Assembly (NCBI GenBank): GCA_023091735.1
Contig: JALKBU010001344.1
Location: 1 to 12,294, forward strand
Reading direction: 5' to 3'
DNA from: Trichomonas tenax
Taxonomy: Eukaryota; Parabasalia; Trichomonadida; Trichomonadidae
DNA: 12,294 nucleotides
In this document: piece after piece, positions 6,945-12,294 of the stretch
Numbering within the stretch: the stretch's first letter is position 1
How the letters are laid out: each line of letters opens with the position of its first letter
Position numbers and translations under genes: made by a program
Notes under the pieces: model-generated
Told to the model about the DNA's origin: nothing
Databases searched by the model: none
The model's input: only the letters and a program-made list of their open reading frames with translations

Positions 6945-8213
6945 ATGGAATTGTTTGATGCCCAAGCGGTCGAGTTTGACGAGACCACAGCAGAGTTCGA
7001 GAAGCTTGTCGCGATAGAGCAGGGTTTGTTAGAGCGAACTAAGCAAATTCCCGATATTTTGAAGTATTGTTGCGAAAATTACATTATATTTATCAACAGC
7101 ACTTCCACGGTTATGTACGAGGCTATGAATAAGTCTGTCCTTATTTTTTCGACTAGTTCTCAAAAGTCTTCAATGATGTCGCAATATACAAGATTATCTG
7201 AGTTTTATTCCGAAATTTCATTACAAATTATCACCATGATCACAGAGATCCAAAATGAGCTTATGCCGAAACTCAAACAAACAATTCAAAGCTCGATGGA
7301 CACATTAAACAAATATTGCGACAAATGCCGCACAATTGAGCACCAATACAAAGAGATAAAGATGGCAATATATTCCGGCGTTAACACACTTAAATCTCTC
7401 AACAAAGAAGCAGCAACAGCTCGCAAAAAGAATGAAACAGCGACAGCAACAACACTATGCAAAAAATATCTCGCGCTATTCAGGTCCATGAAGCTTATGT
7501 CGCGAAACATGAATCAGCTCTATGTTTCGTATAACAATACAATTAAAGAAGCCGCGATTAAGTTCAAAGAAGAGGATAAACTCAGGTCCAAGGTTATCAC
7601 TGAGTTCATCCTCAAGCTGTCTGATGTTTATCAGGAGTCATCGGCAAATTATATGAAAGTTTTCCAGATTATGACCGATAAATATAACAAACCACAGAAC
7701 ATTTTCACTGGCGAGCAGTACATCCAAATGTTTGTCGCTGCAAAAGGAATTTACAGGACGAATTTATCTGATATTATTTTCGATGCTCCTAACTTCCAGT
7801 TCGAAGAGGATACCGATATTTTGATCCGTTCCTCGCATATTAAGGTACCACCGGTGGACGCTCCTATCTTCCTTGCGAAAGCAAAGTACAATTTCGACGG
7901 CAGAGGCGAAAACGAGCTTTCTATCACAGAAGGACAGATCATTTATCTCTATGAGAAGCCAAGTGCACAGTGGACACTCGCATCGTGGAATCCAGAGTTC
8001 CCTCAAGGATACGTCCCAACTGCTGCTATCCAGCAAGTTCACAAGAAGCTTGCTATCTCTCTAGAAACGAGATCATATGAAGGCGATTATCTCGGAATTT
8101 ATCCAGGACAGTTCTTATTTGTTGACAAGGATGATGGCGGTGATACAATCACATGTACAAATGCACAGGGAAGACATGGAAAGGTGAGGAGATCAGATAC
8201 TACTCATGACTAA
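6945..8213 (+). CDS. helical (BAR-like) protein with C-terminal SH3 domains
   Basis: 422 residues. Residues about 1-250 are predicted helical and charged, with long amphipathic stretches and no membrane segment, as in BAR/F-BAR or related coiled-coil dimerisation domains; this is inference from composition, not a motif match. Residues about 308-365 form a recognisable SH3 domain: AKAKYNFDG (ALYDF-like), ELSITEGQ (324-331), W343 and W348 in the RT/n-Src groove region, then QGYVPTA (354-360), matching the GxVP turn. Residues about 367-417 look like a second, divergent SH3: an AISL strand, LGIYPGQFLFV and NAQGRHGKVR, where the usual GxVP has become GKVR. BAR-SH3 proteins link curved membranes to actin and endocytic partners through proline-rich ligands, so an adaptor role at the cell membrane is likely. 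The ATG follows a clear initiator. The 3' third has more C-ended codons than the 5' part. Confidence 0.75.
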   Translation: MELFDAQAVEFDETTAEFEKLVAIEQGLLERTKQIPDILKYCCENYIIFINSTSTVMYEAMNKSVLIFSTSSQKSSMMSQYTRLSEFYSEISLQIITMITEIQNELMPKLKQTIQSSMDTLNKYCDKCRTIEHQYKEIKMAIYSGVNTLKSLNKEAATARKKNETATATTLCKKYLALFRSMKLMSRNMNQLYVSYNNTIKEAAIKFKEEDKLRSKVITEFILKLSDVYQESSANYMKVFQIMTDKYNKPQNIFTGEQYIQMFVAAKGIYRTNLSDIIFDAPNFQFEEDTDILIRSSHIKVPPVDAPIFLAKAKYNFDGRGENELSITEGQIIYLYEKPSAQWTLASWNPEFPQGYVPTAAIQQVHKKLAISLETRSYEGDYLGIYPGQFLFVDKDDGGDTITCTNAQGRHGKVRRSDTTHD

Positions 8214-8755
8214 GAAATTTGTTGTTATATATTGTTTATTTATATTTCTCCAAAAGGAAATTTGTAGTGAATTAAATCAGGAAATTTAAAGCATGATTAC
8301 GAACTCTTTTTTGACTTTTTTTTGTTATTCAACTCTTCATCAATGATTACAACAAAACAATTGTGCCAGAAATATCAAAATCAAAGACTCATTGGAATAA
8401 TATATCTATGGAGTGCAAGGCAATACAATTTTACAATTTTGAAAATTGATGTGATGAAATCTCTTTTATAGATAACCTTATATTATGCATACCTCAATCA
8501 AACGAGGTCTATCTGTACAAGGATCATTGCTATATAGTATATCGTCATGCTTGATTTAAAATAATTACACTTTCAAGTCTTCATGCTTATTACTTTCACT
8601 ACATTCAATGGGATTAGCTGCTAGCGCCATAGTTTTCAGCCCGAGCCTGGCTTGTTTGAGCAAAATGGCATGATATTAAAAAGAATTTTAGTATATATAA
8701 AATATGACACGTAAAAACATTTTTTGTTGTGTAGTAATCAAATTGAGAAAGCCAT
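8214..8755. other. intergenic region without an intact gene
   Basis: AT-rich spacer after the SH3 gene. A less AT-rich patch at about 8568-8675 has 36 open codons on the minus strand that look coding (ending in HEDLKV and a TAA at 8567-8565) but have no good start. It may be another coding remnant. A single diverged copy of the dispersed motif, TGACACGTAA, is at 8705-8714. Nothing else stands out. Confidence 0.5.
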
Positions 8756-8820
8756 TGAACGATAGGATTTTTTTCCTTCCAATAATTTTGGAAGATTCTT
8801 GATGATCTTCCTATCGTTCA
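8756..8820. repeat. nested inverted repeat (long hairpin)
   Basis: Perfect 12-base outer arms TGAACGATAGGA (8756-8767) and TCCTATCGTTCA (8809-8820). Inside lies a second perfect stem, CTTCCAA (8776-8782) with TTGGAAG (8788-8794). A competing stem, GAAGAT (8791-8796) with ATCTTC (8805-8810), would exclude part of both. The right arm overlaps the end of the coding remnant that follows. It may be a miniature element or an RNA structure. Confidence 0.65.
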
Positions 8821-9236
8821 CAACAATGTTTATTTTTCACTCGATTCTGCAAGCCATCATCAAGTGATGGCAATCTCTTCAATCAGAGCGCCCAAAATTT
8901 CAACTAGATCTCCAAAACATCGAAAATTCAAATCTCTACAGATCTGTTGGCCTTTTTCTTGAAGCCTACAATGCGCTGGATCGAGCCTTGCAGCACACTG
9001 TCATAAGTTCCAGAAGCACGCAGTCTTATAAAAAACTCACGAATACATTTTAAAAATTTCAGAAATTCGCAAAGAGACATCAAATACTCAATGTTCGGCA
9101 GAAGAAAATCTGTAAAATTCAGAGTTTTCCAATATTTTGGAACAGATCTTGATCTGATTAGTAACAAAAATTCATTAAAACGTTTACTATATGCTAGATA
9201 GTTAATCAGGATGCTAATAGCCGATTTTAGTTGCAA
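8814..9236 (-). pseudogene. decayed coding remnant of unknown family
   Basis: One minus-strand frame runs 141 codons from 9236 to 8814 with in-frame stops at 8930-8928 (TGA), 8906-8904 (TAG) and 8885-8883 (TGA) and ends at TAG 8813-8811. The part before the first stop (102 codons) is rich in Leu, Phe, Arg and Lys (for example SKRFNEFLLLIRS, SLCEFLKFLKCIREFF) and looks like real helical protein. After the stops the frame still reads coding-like (LKRLPSLDDGLQNRVKNK). It begins with TTG; the first ATG is at 9080, leaving 50 residues. No initiator is seen. I do not recognise the family; given the setting, an old transposon or duplicated gene is likely. It could also be chance in AT-rich DNA. Confidence 0.4.
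8853..8871. repeat. short perfect hairpin
   Basis: GCCATCA (8853-8859) and TGATGGC (8865-8871) pair perfectly around a 5-base loop. It lies 32 bases from the nested inverted repeat and inside the coding remnant on the minus strand, so it may be incidental. Confidence 0.45.
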
Positions 9237-9468
9237 CTTATTATACTATCCCTCTTTATTTATTACTACCCCTTAAATAAATATCACTTTTATGTTCCAA
9301 AAAATCTTCTTACTTTGTCATTTTTTTCTTCCCAAGTCATTAAATCTTCCAAAACGACATCCTTAATCCTGCATGTTGCGTATAATAATTTGTTAAACTA
9401 AAAGTGACACTTTATATGTCAGATTTGTCGTGTCAAAAAGGAACAAAGATTAGAGGGGTGCTGCGTCA

Positions 9469-9717
9469 ATTTAGGAAAATCATTTTGTACTCGCGATTTT
9501 TCAAAGCCTTTGATTGTGCATTCATATACTTCTCATGCTGTAGATACTTGTACCATCAAAGTTTTTTTCCAAAATCATGATTTTTTATAAAGTCGAAATT
9601 ATCCCGAGTGCGAACGATGCTGGTGCTTCTTTGGCAAGGCATACCAGATCTTTTAAAATGCGTTAATGTTTGCAGTATTGAAGGAGCATAATATATTGTT
9701 ATTAACGCGAGATAACT
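9469..9717 (-). pseudogene. possible second coding remnant
   Basis: A minus-strand frame of 83 codons from 9717 to 9469 is broken by one TGA at 9558-9556 and closed by TGA at 9468-9466. It reads coding-like (KRSGMPCQRSTSIVRTRDNF before the stop, LQHEKYMNAQSKALKNREYK after it), with mixed polar and charged residues unlike the Ile/Asn/Lys/Tyr-rich noise of the spacers. It has no ATG start at its 5' end. The family is not recognised. It is in a different frame from the remnant at 8814-9236 and may or may not belong to it. Confidence 0.3.
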
Positions 9718-9730
9718 TCATTTTTAATAT

Positions 9731-9822
9731 AAGGTGTGATTTTTAAACAATTTTATTGCTATGCGTATCTATGCTATATAATGTGGCTGCGCATAGCAGC
9801 AAAAATGACTAAAAATCATACC
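9731..9822. mobile_element. palindromic MITE-like element, copy 1
   Basis: Left arm 9733-9765 (GGTGTGATTTTTA...GCTATGCG) and right arm 9790-9822 (CGCATAGC...TAAAAATCATACC) are inverted and match at 27 of 33 positions, with a 24-base centre. The ends and the inner right arm match a second element at 9946-10035 (shared AAGGTGNGATTTTT start, shared AGCAAAAATG and a terminal ACC). Two related palindromes in tandem suggest copies of a short non-autonomous transposon or fold-back element. No clear target-site duplication is seen. Confidence 0.5.
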
Positions 9823-9865
9823 GAAAATAAAAGCTATGAAACTCGGCACAAGTCAAGATTTTTTG

Positions 9866-9926
9866 CTTCTTTAGCTGGTGGACACTTTGCAACACATCAT
9901 CTAAAGACGCTCACCAGCTAAAGAAG
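9866..9926. repeat. 15-base perfect inverted repeat
   Basis: CTTCTTTAGCTGGTG (9866-9880) is followed 31 bases later by its exact reverse complement CACCAGCTAAAGAAG (9912-9926). It sits in the spacer between the two palindromic elements and does not share their sequence, so it appears to be a separate fold-back. Confidence 0.65.
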
Positions 9927-9945
9927 AGTATATTCAATTTAAAAT

Positions 9946-10035
9946 AAGGTGAGATTTTTGGCCATTTTTGCTTGTGTGCAATAAAAGCGTGTGTAGTAGC
10001 TGCATACAGTAGCAAAAATGGCCAAAAAACGTACC
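9946..10035. mobile_element. palindromic MITE-like element, copy 2
   Basis: Left arm TTTTTGGCCATTTTTGCT (9955-9972) and right arm AGCAAAAATGGCCAAAAA (10011-10028) are perfect 18-base complements. Extending to 9945-9972 against 10011-10038 still matches at 24 of 28 positions. Its outer ends (AAGGTGAGATTTTT at left, GTACC at right) and inner GCTGCATA/GCTGCGCATA resemble copy 1 at 9731-9822. Copy 2 has the better-preserved arms, so it may be younger. Confidence 0.55.
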
Positions 10036-10065
10036 TCAAAATGTTGCTATAAAAAGATGTGTTTT

Positions 10066-10135
10066 CAGACGTCCTGTGCACAAAAATGCACTTAAAATGT
10101 AGAGAGTATGTGTAGTTTTGTGCATAGGACATCTG
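10066..10135. repeat. 20-base inverted repeat
   Basis: CAGACGTCCTGTGCACAAAA (10066-10085) is inverted at 10116-10135 with 18 of 20 matches; one mismatch would be a G-U pair in RNA. A smaller stem, GTGCA/TGCAC (10076-10080, 10087-10091), competes with it. It is the fourth inverted repeat within 410 bases. Confidence 0.6.
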
Positions 10136-10303
10136 CAAATTGATTTCGTCCTAGACATGGAGAAACTGCTGAGGTATTGTGAGATACACTGATACTGCCT
10201 TCGAGACTGTCGCTGCTTTTCTTGACTTTGCCGAAGTGATAGATTCGTTTTTGTTCCAATGTTAATATATATCACTTTTGGATGCAAATCTTTTTTTAAT
10301 TCA

Positions 10304-10753
10304 TGTCAAATTCAGCCATAATCTGACATGTAAAGTGCATTTTTGGTCTGACGGATTATCATCCGCTCCAGAAAAAGGTGCTTGCACTATTTTTTTGACA
10401 CTCTGTCAGATTTTTCGGGTGTCTTTCTCCTTCCTTAACTCGCTATTGACGATCCATTCATGGGCTTCTGCGGCATGATGATAAAGAAAACTATGGATGT
10501 AAGCATATCGGCGTCATAATGTTGCAGGAAAATCCTTTCATCCTGGATAATTATTGTGTTTTTCAAAAAGATGTCTAAATTTACTCAAACTTCTACATAT
10601 CTCTGATGCCATAGGGATTGCATCCATACCTTCAAACAATGCCATTAATTCCAGCAATTTCACCCAGAAAAATCTAGCTAGCCAATCTTAACTATATTCA
10701 AGGAGTAGTAAAGGCATCCCATGCTTATCATCATATACAAAAATGAGAGAAAG
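10304..10753 (-). pseudogene. transposase relic, possibly Mutator-like (MULE) C-terminal part
   Basis: One minus-strand frame of 150 codons runs from 10753 to 10304 without frameshift but with stops at 10690-10688 (TAA), 10540-10538, 10516-10514 and 10408-10406 (all TGA), ending at TGA 10303-10301. Between the stops it reads as protein: VYDDKHGMPLLLLEYS, then LLELMALFEGMDAIPMASEI, then FPATL, a TGA, RRY, and finally HHAAEAHEWIVNSELRKEK. The order FPxxL(W)xxY followed by (T)NNxxExxHxxxxSxL is the C-terminal hallmark I associate with MULE transposases; the TGA after FPATL sits where that family has Trp (TGG, one base away), and HH replaces NN. Coding-like text continues in another frame towards about 10153 (EKQRQSRRQYQ). 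The family call is by eye; relic status is firmer than identity. Confidence 0.4.
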
Positions 10754-10928
10754 TTACTGTAAATTGAAGGATATCAAAATATCAACTCATCATTCTTTAC
10801 ACGTTCACTTTGTAGTTCGACTATACTTGGACTCTAACAGTATCCAGTGAAGCGAATTCTTACGTATTAAGATTATTGAAAAATTTCAATAATTTCAAGG
10901 TTGCAATAGGTGCTTTCTATTATTACAT

Positions 10929-11120
10929 TTAGTTGACAACACAGGTGTATATAATACATTCATTGTTCTCATATGAAGGAAATAATTTTTTAGAGAATAA
11001 AACCGCAAAATTTGGCGGGAGTTCATTTTTTTTTACTTGATAGAAAGACAAGTTGAAGGCCATAAGGGCTCAAGAAGCAATAGGAGGTGGTTTTTCGTGG
11101 CACATCGAGCAATCTTCCAT
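10929..11120 (-). other. possible upstream extension of the relic
   Basis: A minus-strand frame from ATG at 11120 to TAA 10931-10929 is broken once, by TGA at 11072-11070. It starts MEDCSMCHEKPPPIAS, with a CxxC pair, and continues ALMAFNLSFYQVKKNELPP. An overlapping frame (11178-11023, 51 residues, begins MLLIFLIQL) is fully open. Neither can be shown to be real. Strand and position would suit the N-terminal side of the relic at 10304-10753, but the stretch between the two is full of stops in all frames I read. Confidence 0.2.
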
Positions 11121-11178
11121 TATTTTTTTTATTTAAACTTATCAAATTACGCAGTTGTATTAGAAAGATAAGAAGCAT

Positions 11179-12294
11179 AATATTACTTTATTTTCATAAA
11201 TTACAAGAAAGAAGATTCATTATCATAATTTTGCGATAAGACCAAAGAGTTTAACAAAAATTGAGCTTGAAAAACATAATGTACTTATTATCATTTAGAT
11301 CTGTCGATTTAAAAATGCGAAAATTCATTTATAAAGCTCTAAAAACGAGATTTTTAATTTTGTTTCTTTTTGTGGAATAAGCATTCGGGACCGCCGCCCC
11401 CACAATGCGTAAATAATATACCCGACGCATTTGACATACGCAAAATGTGTATTCAGTTTTTTTGTAAAATTTTAAGGGCACACTATGGCCAAACTTCCTG
11501 TATCATCCTTCACTTTTTTGGTGTATTTTTCACTTAAAAATTCACTAAGAAACAACTTTCTTGATTTTGTTTTCCCTCATGCTAAGGAATAATTTTTTGA
11601 AGTATCACGGCTTAATTTTAACTTTTTAATAATATCATTAATATCTCCTAGCAAAATGGCCTAATCATTTAACATTTTAATGGATATTTGAATGAGTATA
11701 TGCTAAAGAATACGTTGGTAATGGTAAAGTAGCAAAATAAACAAGTGGACCCTAAAATTTCATTGCATAGATCTTAAAGTTACCATTTGCTAATATTATC
11801 ATGAACCAATATTAATAATAAGTAGATTCAACTGACATACAATCATATTCTTGATATAGAAGCCGAGATTCAAAAAAAGGTTTTTGAATTGCAATTCGAT
11901 AATTTGTTTTCATGTTTAATATTCATATTACAGTGCATTGTTCTAACATTTATATTCATATTACAATTTGCGTGTTTTCTTCTCAAAAATCAAGTATTTT
12001 CAATAAATTTAGGTAATACAATGATTAAAATGCTTCAAACAATGGAAATTTAATCATGAAATCGAGAAATATTCAAGTTTTTAATATTTTTTTATTAGGG
12101 CAATTAAATTTTTATACACAAAGTCAACGAAACTCGTTTTTTAACTCACTGGATTAACTTCTTGCTGAGTTATTGAACCCCAATGTACAAAATACTGTTG
12201 TGCATGATATATTAAAGAATTAGCTAACAAAGTCTATATTTCATTAAAATATTAGATATATCTTGCATCAAAAACATTGATTTGCCATGATGTG
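11179..12294. other. AT-rich intergenic region to the window end
   Basis: No gene is seen on either strand. A short GC-rich patch (ACCGCCGCCCCC at about 11390-11400) precedes a perfect 7-base inverted pair, AATGCGT (11404-11410) and ACGCATT (11425-11431). The rest is low-complexity AT-rich sequence apart from the short direct repeat listed next. Confidence 0.55.
11919..11965 (+). repeat. short direct repeat
   Basis: ATATTCATATTACA occurs at 11919-11932 and again at 11952-11965, 33 bases apart, with partly similar flanks. It is probably a local slippage or duplication product. Confidence 0.45.

Noticed and set aside
1400..8213. Spliceosomal introns in the four genes
   Set aside because: All four reading frames are continuous over their domain content, and no trichomonad-type 3' splice motif (ACTAACACAYAG-like) was seen.
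9736..10478. Several short open frames of 60-85 residues on both strands
   Set aside because: They run through the palindromic elements and antisense to the transposase relic, begin at non-ATG codons or lack initiators, and look like chance.
10304..10753. Reassignment of TGA to tryptophan to rescue the frame
   Set aside because: Trichomonads use the standard code, and the frame also contains a TAA; the four intact genes need no such reading. Decay is simpler.
11011..11020. TTTGGCGGGA as an E2F-type site, with similar GC-rich strings near 298-311 and 897-908
   Set aside because: There is no gene next to it, single matches of this length occur by chance, and no functional support is visible.
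8214..12294. A new defence or secondary-metabolism gene system
   Set aside because: No intact genes are present here, and the intact genes elsewhere belong to unrelated housekeeping families.

Overview
The window looks like nuclear DNA of a trichomonad (parabasalid protist), possibly a Tritrichomonas- or Trichomonas-like genome. The species cannot be fixed from this sequence. Four intronless genes are separated by long, very AT-rich spacers. At least two have a textbook trichomonad initiator (TCAYTW) 10 to 35 bases before an ATG, one has the stop codon fused to the polyadenylation tetranucleotide TAAA, and there is no bacterial-style operon or ribosome binding site.

Layout. Bases 1-1400 are spacer, ending in a cluster of six TTACATGNCA-like motifs and a double initiator. 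Bases 1430-2140 (+) encode a flavodoxin-fold NAD(P)H:quinone oxidoreductase with strongly biased codons. Bases 2819-4144 (-) encode a HEAT-repeat protein resembling the PP2A scaffold (A) subunit. Bases 5170-6726 (-) encode an integral membrane protein O-mannosyltransferase (GT39/PMT type) without the MIR-bearing lumenal domain. A 218-base divergent promoter separates it from bases 6945-8213 (+), a helical, possibly BAR-like protein with one clear and one divergent SH3 domain at the C-terminus. These are independent housekeeping-type genes (redox, phosphatase scaffold, secretory-pathway glycosylation, membrane/actin adaptor); nothing suggests that they work as one pathway.

The last 4 kb (8214-12294) has no intact gene. 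It looks like a graveyard of old mobile or duplicated DNA. Minus-strand coding remnants lie at 8814-9236, 9469-9717 and 10304-10753 (the last resembles the C-terminal part of a Mutator-like transposase). A dense block of long inverted repeats fills 9731-10135, including two diverged copies of one palindromic element of about 90 bases.

The most unusual signals are the dispersed TTACATGNCA motif, which three times occurs as a pair spaced exactly 19 bases; a 73-base collinear repeat on both sides of the mannosyltransferase gene; and the inverted-repeat cluster beside the transposase relic. No CRISPR array, rRNA or convincing tRNA was seen. All family assignments are by eye from motifs; no search was run.
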